The notes: generated by a model from the letters alone, not told the origin. A DNA stretch of 64,000 nt from Halobacteriales archaeon QS_4_69_225 (GCA_003020965.1 PXRL01000006.1:22835-86834), one strand, 5' to 3'; positions 26,653 through 35,600 are shown, counted from the first letter of the stretch. Program-made: numbers and translations.

Positions 26653-27990
26653 ATGCCACAGTCACTGCCGGCTCCGCCGGACGCCGGCCTGTTGAACGCG
26701 GTCCGGTTCGGCTCGGACACGTTCCGGTTCCTCGAGGGCGTCCAGGCGCGGTTCGAGGACGGCACGGCGATCCCGGTTCCGGGACGGCCGCCGCTGGTCG
26801 TGCTGACGAACCCCGAGCTCATCGAGGCGGCGCTGGACCGCCGGGATGAGTTCCCCCGGGTCGACGCCCAGGGGTCGGCAGCGATGATCGCCGAGCAGGG
26901 ACTCGTCCAGAGCGAGGGCGACCTGTGGGAACAGCAGCGCTCGGCGATGGCGCCGGCCTTCGCCGGCCGGCAGGTGGCCGCCTACGCGAACACGACCGGT
27001 CGCCGGGCCCACCGGCTGGCGGAGTCGTGGGCCGAGACCGGCACCCGGGAGCTGAACCTCCACCGCGCGATGACCGCGATGACCATCCGGGTCGCCTCCG
27101 AAATCCTGCTCGGCGAGGACATCGGCCGGGAGCGAGCCGACCAGTTCCACGAGTGGATGGCCGTCGCCGGCCGCGAGTTCGAGTTCGACGTCGAGGTGGC
27201 GATGCCGGAGTGGGTGCCGACGCCCACCTCCGGGGAGTTCGAGACGGCCGCCGAGGGCATCCGCGGGCTCAGCGAGGAGCTCATCGAGCGGCGGCGGGCG
27301 ACGCTGGCCGACGGCGGCGACGCCGGCTCCGACATGCTGACGCTGCTGCTGCGCGCCCAGGAGAACCCCGAGGTCGAGATGCCGGACGAGCAGATTCGCG
27401 ACGAGGTGGCGACCTTCCTCATCGCCGGCCACGAGACGACGGCGCTGAGTCTCACCTACACGCTCAGCCTGCTGTCGTGGAACCCCGAGGCCCGCCGCCG
27501 GGTGCGGGAGGAGGCCCGCGAGGCCCTCGGCGACGGCCCGCCGGAGCACGACGACCTCGACGACCTGGAGTACACGAAGCGGGCCTACCGGGAGGCGCTG
27601 CGGCTCTACCCGCCGGCGTGGGCCGTCTTCCGGCAGGCCGACGGCGACCAGCCACTCGGCGACTACCTCATCGAGGACGGCTCCGCGATCATCACCCCCC
27701 AGTGGTCGGTCCACCGCGACGACCGCTACTTCGAGGCCCCGGAGACGTTCGACCCCGACCGCTGGGCCCGCCGCGACCCCAACGCCGTCGACGCCTACTT
27801 CCCCTTCTCGACCGGGCCGCACGCCTGCATCGGCCGCGGCTTCGCGCTGTCGGGCGCGACGCTCGTGCTCGCGCGGCTGGTGCGGGACTTCGACGTCGAC
27901 GTCCCCGAAGACGCCCTCGACGACCTCCGCATCACCCCGACGCTACGACCCGCCGACGGCGTCGACGCGACCGTCCGGCCGGCCGAGTAG
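26653..27990 (+). CDS. Cytochrome P450
   Basis: A 445-residue monooxygenase. The oxygen-activation motif AGHETT is near residue 258, ExxR is Glu314-Arg317 (REALR), and the haem-binding loop FSTGPHACIGRG has the thiolate ligand Cys392. There is no N-terminal membrane helix, so it is a soluble enzyme. The overall pattern resembles CYP102/CYP4-like haloarchaeal P450s; substrate unknown. The nearest redox partner candidate in the window is the Rieske-type ferredoxin at 22794, but no ferredoxin reductase is present. Confidence 0.93.
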   Translation: MPQSLPAPPDAGLLNAVRFGSDTFRFLEGVQARFEDGTAIPVPGRPPLVVLTNPELIEAALDRRDEFPRVDAQGSAAMIAEQGLVQSEGDLWEQQRSAMAPAFAGRQVAAYANTTGRRAHRLAESWAETGTRELNLHRAMTAMTIRVASEILLGEDIGRERADQFHEWMAVAGREFEFDVEVAMPEWVPTPTSGEFETAAEGIRGLSEELIERRRATLADGGDAGSDMLTLLLRAQENPEVEMPDEQIRDEVATFLIAGHETTALSLTYTLSLLSWNPEARRRVREEAREALGDGPPEHDDLDDLEYTKRAYREALRLYPPAWAVFRQADGDQPLGDYLIEDGSAIITPQWSVHRDDRYFEAPETFDPDRWARRDPNAVDAYFPFSTGPHACIGRGFALSGATLVLARLVRDFDVDVPEDALDDLRITPTLRPADGVDATVRPAE

Positions 27991-28225
27991 CCGCGCCGCG
28001 GCGGTCGCCCGGGAGTCGGCTCTCGCCGACGACGCCCGTAACCGCCCCGACCGACGGGAGCGACGCCGAGGCTCGCCGGGGGCGTACGAGGGCCGCGATG
28101 ACGGACCCGAACGCGGACTCGAAGCTGAGAGGACGAACGGGACGACGTAGCGGCGGCGTCGAGGCCGACGCGCCGGGGGCTCGACGGCGACCCGCTCGAG
28201 ACGCGGCCCGACGGCGCCCCCGGTG

Positions 28226-28411
28226 TCAGGGCCGGCGGTCGGTCGGGGAGCCGTCCTCGCGGTGGGCCAGTCGCTCGCCGACCGACCCCGGCACCGGCGT
28301 CCGGCAGTACCGGCAGTACCACGACCGCCCGGTCGGCCGCGGCTCCCGGACGAGTTCGTCGCCGGCGGACAGCGTCGCACCACAGCCGTCGCAGGTGTAT
28401 GCGCTCGGCAT
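28226..28411 (-). CDS. Small zinc-ribbon protein (61 aa)
   Basis: Cysteine pairs CDGC and CRYC flank about 22 residues with a GRSWYCRYCRTPVPGS segment typical of small haloarchaeal zinc-finger proteins. Function unknown. The region 27991-28225 upstream of its stop shows no further gene. Confidence 0.65.
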   Translation of the reverse strand: MPSAYTCDGCGATLSAGDELVREPRPTGRSWYCRYCRTPVPGSVGERLAHREDGSPTDRRP

Positions 28412-28460
28412 ACGCGGCCGTAGGGTGCCGCGGTACTAACGCTGACGGCCGGCGACGGGG

Positions 28461-28560
28461 TCACCAGCGGGCCATCGCCCGCTCGACGTCTCCCCGGAGC
28501 CGGTCGACATCCGATAGCTCCGCAACGGTCGCCATGACCGGGTGGCCGGACGGATCCGTC
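28461..28560 (-). pseudogene. Possible C-terminal remnant of an unidentified gene
   Basis: On the minus strand, the frame ending at 28461 reads DPSGHPVMATVAELSDVDRL and then RGDVERAMARW. The composition is that of a haloarchaeal protein, but no start is present: the frame runs straight into the repeat at 28563 and meets a stop at about 28607. It may be the tail of a gene truncated by the repeat. The parent family is not recognised. Confidence 0.3.
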
Positions 28561-28562
28561 CG

Positions 28563-28674
28563 GTGAACCGCCTCGGGGTCGAGCGGTTCGAGACGCGGAG
28601 CGTCCCGTCATCTGCTCACGGCCGTAGGCCGTTCGCATGGTCCGAGGGACTACGTCCCTCGCCTATCACGGAAA
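28563..28674. repeat. Dispersed hairpin repeat, copy A
   Basis: About 112 bases matching 47920-48033, with an exact match of more than 60 bases from CATCTGCTCACGG to TATCACGGAAA. It contains the hairpins ACGGCCGTAGGCCGT and CGAGGGACTACGTCCCTCG. The first hairpin differs in sequence from copy B but still pairs (GACGC-GGA-GCGTC here). The rest of the gap to 28809 has no gene. Confidence 0.65.
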
Positions 28675-28809
28675 ACTCATCTTCGACATGACCCTGAGGC
28701 AGTTGGCCTGCTCGGCCTGATGGTGCTGCCGGGTCTGCGTGACTGACGGAATCGGTGCCTTCCTGCGGGGCGACGGCCCGCTCGGGCGGCCGAGGCGGTG
28801 GCAGTCGCG

Positions 28810-30453
28810 TCACGGCGCCGTCTCCGCCGAGCGGACGTCCAGCTCCGTTCCGCCGGGGTCGTCGTCGACCGACACCGACCAGCCGTGACTCGTCGCGAGC
28901 GTCCGGACGTTGGGCAGCAACATTGCCGTCTCGGCGTTCGGCACCGCGTTCCCGTAGGCGAAGATCTCGCTCTCGTCGAACCCCGCGAGCGAGCGGTCGT
29001 CGTAGACGATGCTGAAGCCGTCGTCGTGGCCCCGGACGGCGACCGTCGAGGCGCCGTTGCGGTCGGCGAACTCGATGACGCGACCGAGCAGTTCGACGAG
29101 CCGTTCGCGGCTGGCCTCGATGTCGACCGACCGCTCGACCGACAGCTCGACGTCGGTGTCTGCCCGCCGGCGGGCGGTCCGGGCGAGCTCGCCGAGGTCG
29201 AGCGTCGTCGTGTTGGAGACCGCCTGACTGTAGCGGGCCAGCGCCTGCAGCTCCTCGACGACGCCCTCGATGCTGGTGGCCTCCTCGGCGATGGCCGTCG
29301 CGTGCTCTTCCAGCTCCGGGTCGTCGGCCTCCTCGGCGGCCCGCGTGAGGAGGTCGGCGTGGCCGCCGACGATGCCGACGCTGTTGCGGAGTTCGTGGGT
29401 GATGGCGGTCGCGAACCCCTCGAGCTGTTCGTCCTTCTCGCGGAGCCGGCGCTGCTGGCGCACGATGGCCGTCACGTCCGTGTAGACGACACCGCGGCCG
29501 ACGTCCGTCGTCCCGACCGTGATCGGGGTGATCTCGGCGAGAAAGTGCCGCCGCTCGCCGTCCTGCTCGAGTTCGATGGTGCCGCCGTCCCGTAGCGGGT
29601 CCGCCTCGTCGGCGACCGCCTCCGCCGGCAGCGCCCCGCCGTCGGTCAGCGCCGGAAACAGCCGGGCCGCTGCGGCGTTGTGGTCGCGGACGCACCCGTC
29701 GTCGTCGAGGATGATGACCGGATCGTCGAGCGCCTCGAGCAGCTGCGGGCGGCCGTATCGGCCGACCGCGAGAAACGGCTCTCGGACGGCGTACAGCGCG
29801 CCGAGGGCGAAGAGGCCGACGCCGACCGACTCGTAGTTCAGCCCCAACACCAGCGGCGAGAGGTAGCCGACGATGTCCAGCCCGACCGGCAGCGCCGCCA
29901 GGGCGACGACGAACTTCACCTTCCGGGGCGTCGAGCGGCGGGCCTCGAAGGCGTCCACGAGCAGGTAAAATCCCAGCGCCGACAGGACGTACGACGCGCC
30001 GGCGATGGTCCAGAAGGCCGTCGACTTCCGGATGGCGACGTGCCGGAATGGGGTCGTGACGACCGCCGTCTCGAAGTAGAGTCCGTGCCAGACGTTGGTG
30101 AGCTTGAACACGATGACGGCGAGGTAGCCGGCGACCGCGAGCCGGCGGTACAGCGGCCGCCGGTGGTACCGCCGGCCGGCGTACGCCGAGCAGAAGTAAA
30201 GCCAGGCGCCGACCGTCGCCAGCCCGATCACCAGCCCGACGGTGTAACAGCCCACCGCGAGCCGGTCGGGCGCGACCAGGTAGGCCGTCTCCGCGGTCGC
30301 CCAGGCGCCGCTGAGCAGCAGCAGCGCCTTCAGCCCGCGCCGGACGTCGGGGTCGTCGACGGCCGGCAGCCGCGCCAGCCCGCCGAAACAGACCAGTGCC
30401 GTCAGCCCGAACAGTCCGATGTAGGCCGTCTGTACGGTCGCGGATGGGAGCAC
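28810..30453 (-). CDS. Membrane sensor histidine kinase with PAS domain
   Basis: A 547-residue protein. Seven hydrophobic helices (about 8-225) resemble the 7TM sensor input module of archaeal histidine kinases. A PAS domain follows (about 235-330: ALDDPVIILDDDGCVRDHN). The H-box FATAITHELRNSVG, near residue 350, has the phosphorylatable His. The ATPase part is compact and its glycine motifs are weak (LATSHGWSVSVDDDPGGTEL is the best match to the G2 end). No response regulator is adjacent, as is usual in haloarchaea. Confidence 0.85.
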   Translation of the reverse strand: MLPSATVQTAYIGLFGLTALVCFGGLARLPAVDDPDVRRGLKALLLLSGAWATAETAYLVAPDRLAVGCYTVGLVIGLATVGAWLYFCSAYAGRRYHRRPLYRRLAVAGYLAVIVFKLTNVWHGLYFETAVVTTPFRHVAIRKSTAFWTIAGASYVLSALGFYLLVDAFEARRSTPRKVKFVVALAALPVGLDIVGYLSPLVLGLNYESVGVGLFALGALYAVREPFLAVGRYGRPQLLEALDDPVIILDDDGCVRDHNAAAARLFPALTDGGALPAEAVADEADPLRDGGTIELEQDGERRHFLAEITPITVGTTDVGRGVVYTDVTAIVRQQRRLREKDEQLEGFATAITHELRNSVGIVGGHADLLTRAAEEADDPELEEHATAIAEEATSIEGVVEELQALARYSQAVSNTTTLDLGELARTARRRADTDVELSVERSVDIEASRERLVELLGRVIEFADRNGASTVAVRGHDDGFSIVYDDRSLAGFDESEIFAYGNAVPNAETAMLLPNVRTLATSHGWSVSVDDDPGGTELDVRSAETAP

Positions 30454-30507
30454 GAGTTCTCAGTTCTGCGGACGGCTCGGTTCTAATACTATCGGCCGAC
30501 TCACGGG

Positions 30508-30542
30508 TTGACATCCCCCACGCGCCGAAACGCGGGGATTCC
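30508..30542 (-). repeat. Solo right-end remnant of an IS1341-type element
   Basis: Read on the minus strand, GGAATCCCCGCG...CGCGTGGGGGATGTCAA matches the right end of the tnpB element (35548-35580), including the palindromic core and the terminal TCAA. No tnpB sequence remains beside it. A 21-base direct duplication (GGATCTGTGCGCGCTTCTTC, from 30592 and 30613) lies just beyond. The rest of 30454-30700 has no gene. Confidence 0.6.
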
Positions 30543-30700
30543 TCCGCCGGAGGTTCGAGGTTCGGCCGCGCCGATTCCACGGAGGATCCGCGGATCTGTG
30601 CGCGCTTCTTCGGGATCTGTGCGCGCTTCTTCGGAACAATCCCGCATCCGAGCGAACGCGACGGGCGATCGGACCGCGCCGAACGAACGGGTCCGACGGC

Positions 30701-32209
30701 CTACTCTTCGGTCGTGATGTCCGCCGACAGCCCCTGTGCCAGTTCGATCTCCGAGGAGTTGTTTAGCGTCCAGGCGGTCCGCTCGGTGACGGCCTCGATG
30801 ACGCCGCGGGCCGACGGCGCCCCGTTGCCGGATTTCTTGACGCCGCCGAACGGCAGCTGGACCTCCGCGCCGATACACGGCAGGTTGCCGTACGCCAGCC
30901 CGACCTCCGCGCGGTCTCGGTAGCGGTTGATCTGGCGGTAGTCCTCGCTGACGATTGCGCCGGCGAGCCCGTACTCGACGTCGTTGTGGATCTCGAGGGC
31001 GCGGTCGATTCCGCCGTCGTACTCGACGAGCGCGACGTGGGGCCCGAACACCTCCTCGTTCAGACACCGGAGGTCGGGCTCGTAGTCGATCTCGTAGACG
31101 AACGGCCCGACCCAGTGGCCGTCGGCGTGACCGTCGGGAATCTCCTCGGCGGCGAGGTCGGCGCGGTCGACGAGCACCGCGGCGCCCTCCTCGCGGGCGA
31201 GGTCGTTGTACCGGTGGAACTTCTCGACTTGGTCCGCGTCGACGACCGGCCCCATGAACGTCTCCGGGTCGAGGGGATCGCCGACCGCCACCGACTCCGC
31301 GAGGTCGACGAACCGCCGCTTGAACTCGTCGTAGACGTCGGCGTGGACGACCAGCCGCTCGCTGGAGACGCAGCGCTGGCCCGTCGTCTTGAACGACGAC
31401 ATCACCGCCGAGTGGACGGCGACGTCGAGGTCGGCCTCCTCCGTGACGACGACGGCGTTCTTGCCGCCCATCTCGCAGGAGGCGTTCTTCGCGGGGTCGG
31501 CGGCGACCTGGCGGGCGATCTCGTGGCCGACCTCGGCGCTGCCGGTGAACAGCACGGTGTCGACGTCGCCGTCGACGATGTCGGCGCCGGCGTCGCCGAA
31601 CCCCTGGATCATATTGAACACACCGTCCGGAATGCCCGCGTCGTCGAACATCTCGGCGATGACCTGCCCGCACCACGGCGTCTGCTCGGCGGGCTTCCAG
31701 ACGACGGTGTTGCCCTCCACCAGCGACACCGCCATGTGCCAGAAGGGGATGGCGACGGGGAAGTTCCACGGCGTGATGCAGCCGACGACGCCGCGGGGCT
31801 TCCGCCGCATGTAGGCGTCCTTCGAGGCGATCTCCGAGGGAACGACGTCGCCGCGGGGGTGGCGGGCGTCGCCGGCGGCCCACTCGACCATGTGCCAGGC
31901 CTCCGTCACGTCGGCCTTCCCCTCGCCGATCTCCTTGCCGCACTCCATGCTGACGATTTCGCCCAGCTCCTCGTGACGGTCCCGCAGCTCGTGGTATATC
32001 TCCCAGAGGTACTCCGCGCGGTCGACGTGGGAGTGGTCCCGCCAGGCCTCGGCGGCGTCGTTGGCGGCCTCGATCGCCGTCTCCACCTCGGACTGTGTCG
32101 CCCGCGGGAATGTCCCGAGCGTCTCGCCGGTCGCGGGGTTGTGGCTCTCGAAGTCCTCGCCCTCGCCGGCGACCCACTCGCCGTCGACGTAGTGGTCGTA
32201 CTTCGCCAT
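30701..32209 (-). CDS. NAD(P)-dependent aldehyde dehydrogenase
   Basis: A 502-residue member of the ALDH superfamily. TPWNFP (147-152) binds substrate and cofactor, the catalytic base is Glu246 (CEMGGKN) and the nucleophile Cys280 (TTGQRCVSSER). The closest pattern is that of succinate-semialdehyde or alpha-aminoadipate semialdehyde dehydrogenases, but the substrate cannot be settled here. ATG 32209 is preferred over an upstream in-frame start because the ALDH fold begins with KYDHYVDGEWV. The gene stands alone. Confidence 0.9.
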   Translation of the reverse strand: MAKYDHYVDGEWVAGEGEDFESHNPATGETLGTFPRATQSEVETAIEAANDAAEAWRDHSHVDRAEYLWEIYHELRDRHEELGEIVSMECGKEIGEGKADVTEAWHMVEWAAGDARHPRGDVVPSEIASKDAYMRRKPRGVVGCITPWNFPVAIPFWHMAVSLVEGNTVVWKPAEQTPWCGQVIAEMFDDAGIPDGVFNMIQGFGDAGADIVDGDVDTVLFTGSAEVGHEIARQVAADPAKNASCEMGGKNAVVVTEEADLDVAVHSAVMSSFKTTGQRCVSSERLVVHADVYDEFKRRFVDLAESVAVGDPLDPETFMGPVVDADQVEKFHRYNDLAREEGAAVLVDRADLAAEEIPDGHADGHWVGPFVYEIDYEPDLRCLNEEVFGPHVALVEYDGGIDRALEIHNDVEYGLAGAIVSEDYRQINRYRDRAEVGLAYGNLPCIGAEVQLPFGGVKKSGNGAPSARGVIEAVTERTAWTLNNSSEIELAQGLSADITTEE

Positions 32210-32254
32210 GCACGATTCTTGTGTGCGCGGCGTGAAAAATGTGGGCGACACTCC

Positions 32255-32375
32255 TCAGGGGGTCGTCTCCCGCCGGCCGAGCGCCAGCCCGAACAGGTAC
32301 CACGGCGCACCGAGGACGATGACCGCGACCGCGAAGGCGGTGCAATGGGAGCAGGACGCGTCTGTCGGGGTTCAT
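32255..32375 (-). pseudogene. Small membrane protein gene with one-base frameshift
   Basis: ATG 32375 begins MNPDRRVLLPL; one base later the neighbouring frame reads TAFAVAVIVLGAPWYLFGLA and LGRRETTP to a stop at 32255, a convincing single membrane helix. The span of 121 bases is 40 codons plus one. TAATAATTT at 32399-32407 is a TATA-like box 25-33 bases before the ATG, supporting a real promoter and start. Family not recognised. The other 230 bases of 32210-32522 show nothing further. Confidence 0.4.
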
Positions 32376-32522
32376 CGGCGTTCGCTCGGCAATGGGCTGT
32401 AATAATTTCTCATTCGGGCGCGGCGCTCCAGAACCCGGGGACGTGGGACGGCTGCCGGCCGTCCCGCACGTTCCGGCCGGCCGAGCGAACCGCTTACGTC
32501 GCCGCCCCTCCCACCGGCGAGC

Positions 32523-33539
32523 GTGAAGGAGTTCGGCTTCGAGCTGCGGGTCTGTGCGTGGGCCGAGCGGGGCTGGCCGCCAGGCGACAATGCCGACGAC
32601 GACGTCGTTCCGCTCGTCGCCCGCCAGCTCGGCACCCGGCGGCGTCGTTGGGATACCGTCGTCGTCGAGACCACCGAGGAGGCGCTGCGGCGGCGGGCAC
32701 CGTTCGGCGAGGCGCGGCTCGACTCGGACCTGCTGCACGTCGCCCGCAACGCGCCGGCCGCGTGGGCCTACTACCGCGAGGCGCTGCCGGACCCGGGTTA
32801 CCCGTGGCGGTACGTCCGCGAGGCGGTCCACCGCGCGGCCGACCGGGGGTTCGTCGAGACGCGGAAGCGGGCGGGGCGGGTCGAACTCCGGCGCCGCTAC
32901 CGCTACCCCGACTGGGTCGACCGGGTCGTCGCAATCGAGAACAAGCCGAACCTCGGCGCCCCGGCGGCCGACGCGCTGGCCGAACAGCTCGAACACGACG
33001 TCGCCCTGGGGCTGGCCGACGAGGTCTGGCTGGCGACGCAAGCGACCGACGCCGGCGTCGAGCCGGCGCTCCTGGAGGCGATGCCGGTCGAGGCCGGCAT
33101 CCTCGCCGTCGCCGACGGCCGGGCGGAGCCGGTCTGGAACCCGCGGTCGCTCGACGTCGAGACGCCGGGCACGCGCGTCCTCGAGCGGCCCGACGACCCC
33201 CCAGCCGCCCGCTTCGAGTACGCCGACCCCGGCTGGAAGCGGCGCAAGCGACTGGAGATCGCCGAGCGGGCCTACGAGCGGGGGTGGCGCGCCTACGCGG
33301 AGACGATGCGGACGGACTGTCGGCACTTCCGGCTCGTCGACCCCGAAGGGCCGTTCCCGCGGTGTGCGGCGAAGAGCCGCGGCCAGACGGCCGCGGAGTG
33401 TTCGGCCGGCTGCGACGCCTTCGAGCCGGAGCCGCCGGTCTGGCGGACGCGGGGCTGGCCGGTCGAGGGCGGCCCCGGCAAGGCCGTCGAGCGGCTGCTC
33501 GCGCGGAAGCGACGGCGACGACGACGACGGCGGCGCTAG
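32523..33539 (+). CDS. Haloarchaeal DUF5787-like protein, possible PD-(D/E)xK nuclease with Fe-S cluster
   Basis: A 338-residue protein from GTG 32523. DRVVAIENKPN places Asp133, Glu139 and Lys141 as in the ExK part of PD-(D/E)xK nucleases. Cysteines sit at 11 and at 265, 280, 292 and 296; one cysteine before and three or more after a nuclease core is the arrangement of Cas4/AddB-type 4Fe-4S nucleases. The protein ends in ten consecutive arginines after a lysine, a likely nucleic-acid-binding tail. The family name is from memory; nuclease activity is inference. It is convergent with the gene at 33536, overlapping by 4 bases. Confidence 0.7.
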   Translation: MKEFGFELRVCAWAERGWPPGDNADDDVVPLVARQLGTRRRRWDTVVVETTEEALRRRAPFGEARLDSDLLHVARNAPAAWAYYREALPDPGYPWRYVREAVHRAADRGFVETRKRAGRVELRRRYRYPDWVDRVVAIENKPNLGAPAADALAEQLEHDVALGLADEVWLATQATDAGVEPALLEAMPVEAGILAVADGRAEPVWNPRSLDVETPGTRVLERPDDPPAARFEYADPGWKRRKRLEIAERAYERGWRAYAETMRTDCRHFRLVDPEGPFPRCAAKSRGQTAAECSAGCDAFEPEPPVWRTRGWPVEGGPGKAVERLLARKRRRRRRRRR

Positions 33540-34018
33540 TCGTCGTCCGGCTCCATCGGTTCGACGGTGACGGCGTCGCGCTCGACGGCCAGCCGGAACA
33601 CCGGGACGGTCGTCCGCTGGATCTCGACCAGCCCCCGGTCCTCGAGGCTCCGGAGCCCCGACCGGACGGCGTCGACCTCGGGGTCCAGCCCCGTCGCTCG
33701 GACGTCGTGCAGTACCGACACGACGCTCTGCGGCTCCGCCTCCGGCCCGGCGAGGACGTCGACGATCCGGGCCTGCAGCTCCGGGACGCGGACGACGTCG
33801 TCGCCGGACTCGACGCCGAGTTCCGCCTCGGCGGCCGGCGTCGCGCGGATGAGGCTGTCGTCGTCGCGGTAGTAGTACTCCTCGAGCGCCGACTCCAGGT
33901 ACCGGTGGACCTCGCTGCCGCTCTCCATCCCCCACCGCTCCTGCAGTTCGGCGTTCTTCGTCGGCTGGAGGGCGACGAGATCGGCCAGCCGGGACCGGGC
34001 CTGCTCCGAGAGGGTCAT
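33536..34018 (-). CDS. Winged-helix-like protein (160 aa), DUF5797-like
   Basis: Residues 1-50 (LSEQARSRLADLVALQPTKNAELQ) and 90-150 (SVVSVLHDVRATGLD...VRSGLRSLEDRGLVEIQ) each look like a helix-turn-helix with wing, so it may bind DNA. The C-terminus is short and acidic. From memory it fits a haloarchaeal family called DUF5797. Function unknown. Confidence 0.7.
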   Translation of the reverse strand: MTLSEQARSRLADLVALQPTKNAELQERWGMESGSEVHRYLESALEEYYYRDDDSLIRATPAAEAELGVESGDDVVRVPELQARIVDVLAGPEAEPQSVVSVLHDVRATGLDPEVDAVRSGLRSLEDRGLVEIQRTTVPVFRLAVERDAVTVEPMEPDDD

Positions 34019-34109
34019 CGGCCGCCCCTACGCGGGGTCGGATAAAAAGCCGGCGGGTCCGGTGTGACCCCGTCGGCCGGCGGCCGACGACCCGCGCGGG
34101 AGTTATCGA

Positions 34110-35580
34110 ATGAATAGGCGCAAAACCTCGCGCTTTAGCGCGGGGATACGCGCCGTCACTTACTGACACAATTCACCGACAACAGCATTGCTGGATATTT
34201 CATAGTATTTAATAACGATTGACTCATAACAGTCAGTAGCGGATGCCGACAACACGCCGTACTCATGTCTGTCACATTAACAACCACACGCAAGTGGCTG
34301 GTGCACTCGACAGACACGGCTGGTCGGCATCCAAACTCTGGAACGTCGCCAACTACTACGCCCGCCAACAGTGGGACGAAACCGGCGAAATCCCCGACGA
34401 AAAAGAACTCAAATACGAACTGAAAGACCACATCAAATACAACGGGCTGCACTCGCAGTCCAGCCAGAAAGTTTTAGAAGAACTTTCCCAAGCATACAGT
34501 TCGTGGTTCGGCTCCGACGACAATCGGGGCAACCCACCGGGCTACCGCAAACGCAACTACTACGATAGCGACGGCAACAGAGTCCATGAAGAACACCCAC
34601 GCTCAACGGTGACGTGGAAACAAAAAGGCATCCGCCACGACACGAAACACGACAGAATATGCCTCAGCAAAGGCAAAACCCACAAAAACGGACACGACTT
34701 CATCCTCTGTGAGTACGAAACACCGCCAGAGGTTACGTTGCAAAACGTCCAACAAGTCCGTGCTGTCTGGTGCAGGTACAAACAACGCTGGGAGTTGCAC
34801 GTCGTCTGTAAAAAAGAAATTACCGCCGAGTCCCCCGGCGAGAAGACCGCTGGTGTTGACCTTGGCATCTGTAACCCTGCGACTGTTGCGCTCCCCGACG
34901 ACGCCCTATTGTATCCGGGCAATACCCTGCGAGAAGACAAACACTACTTCCAGCGTGAAGAATACCAGACAGAAGGCAACCGCGGCCCCAGTCAGACGGC
35001 GCAGTGGGCGCGCGAGAAACTGTCCCGGCGCAAAGACCACTTCCTGCATGCATTGTCGAAAGATATTGTCGAACGGTGTGTTGCCCACGGCGTTGGCACG
35101 CTCGTTGTGGGCGACCCGAGTGGCGTTGATGAAGACGACTGGGGCAGACACGGCAACAAACGCTTGAATAACTGGGCGTACAAGCGGATGATGAACCTCA
35201 TCGACTACAAAGCCCGTGAACGTGGCATTGAGGTAGAGATGCCTGACGAACGTGGAACATCGTCGTCGTGTAGTGTCTGCGGGCATGAAGATGACGACAG
35301 CCGTGTCGAACGTGGTTTGTGGAAGTGCGACCGGTGTGGTGTGGTCGCGCACGGAGATATAAACGGAGCCGATAACATCCGACAGAAAACGCTACCCGTG
35401 ACTCCTCCACTGGGGGATAGCGGTAACGGCTGTTTGGCCCAGCCTCGCGTCATTCAGTTCAGCCGGACTCACGGATTCCAACCGCGAGCACCCGCCGAGT
35501 GACGCGCAAACCATAATATTCCCAATCCAGCGGTGCGGTGCCGTGGGAATCCTCGCGCTTTAGCGCGGGGAGGAGGTCAA
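34110..35580 (+). mobile_element. Solo-tnpB insertion element (IS1341/IS200-IS605 group)
   Basis: Both ends carry the identical palindrome CCTCGCGCTTTAGCGCGGGG (34126-34145 and 35551-35570). The right end finishes ...GGAGGAGGTCAA at 35580. Only tnpB is present; there is no tnpA, so movement would need a transposase in trans. The interior has far more A and T than its neighbours. Exact ends cannot be proved without an empty site; the left boundary is estimated. Right-end remnants of the same kind occur at 30508-30542 and 51751-51783. Confidence 0.75.
34243..35502 (+). CDS. tnpB: TnpB RNA-guided nuclease (IS1341-type)
   Basis: A 419-residue protein that looks intact. The RuvC-like acidic residues are Asp206 (GVDLGIC), Asp291 (LVVGDPSG, where most TnpB proteins have Glu) and Asp372 (GDINGADNI). 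The zinc ribbon is Cys343, Cys346, Cys362 and Cys365. TnpB proteins are ancestors of Cas12 and cut DNA using a guide RNA made from the element's right end. The gene is lower in GC and uses A-ending codons more than its neighbours, a sign of transfer. Confidence 0.93.
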   Translation: MPTTRRTHVCHINNHTQVAGALDRHGWSASKLWNVANYYARQQWDETGEIPDEKELKYELKDHIKYNGLHSQSSQKVLEELSQAYSSWFGSDDNRGNPPGYRKRNYYDSDGNRVHEEHPRSTVTWKQKGIRHDTKHDRICLSKGKTHKNGHDFILCEYETPPEVTLQNVQQVRAVWCRYKQRWELHVVCKKEITAESPGEKTAGVDLGICNPATVALPDDALLYPGNTLREDKHYFQREEYQTEGNRGPSQTAQWAREKLSRRKDHFLHALSKDIVERCVAHGVGTLVVGDPSGVDEDDWGRHGNKRLNNWAYKRMMNLIDYKARERGIEVEMPDERGTSSSCSVCGHEDDDSRVERGLWKCDRCGVVAHGDINGADNIRQKTLPVTPPLGDSGNGCLAQPRVIQFSRTHGFQPRAPAE

Positions 35581-35600
35581 TTTAGCGGTTCGGCCCACCG
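35400..35600 (+). ncRNA. Probable TnpB guide RNA (omega/re-RNA)
   Basis: In known TnpB systems the guide RNA covers the end of tnpB and the right end of the element, with the guide formed by the first bases outside the element. By that rule the RNA here would end in the 35551-35570 hairpin, and the guide would begin at about 35581 (TTTAGCGGTTCGGCC). Sense transcripts over tnpB 3' ends have been described in haloarchaea. Position is inferred, not seen. Confidence 0.4.

Noticed and set aside
30501..34169. Very long open frames on both strands (over 1000 codons)
   Set aside because: Composition is dominated by Arg, Gly, Pro and Ala and contradicts the aldehyde dehydrogenase and DUF5787-like genes, which have catalytic motifs.
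34243..35502. A tnpA-tnpB composite element
   Set aside because: No HUH transposase frame is present within or beside the element.
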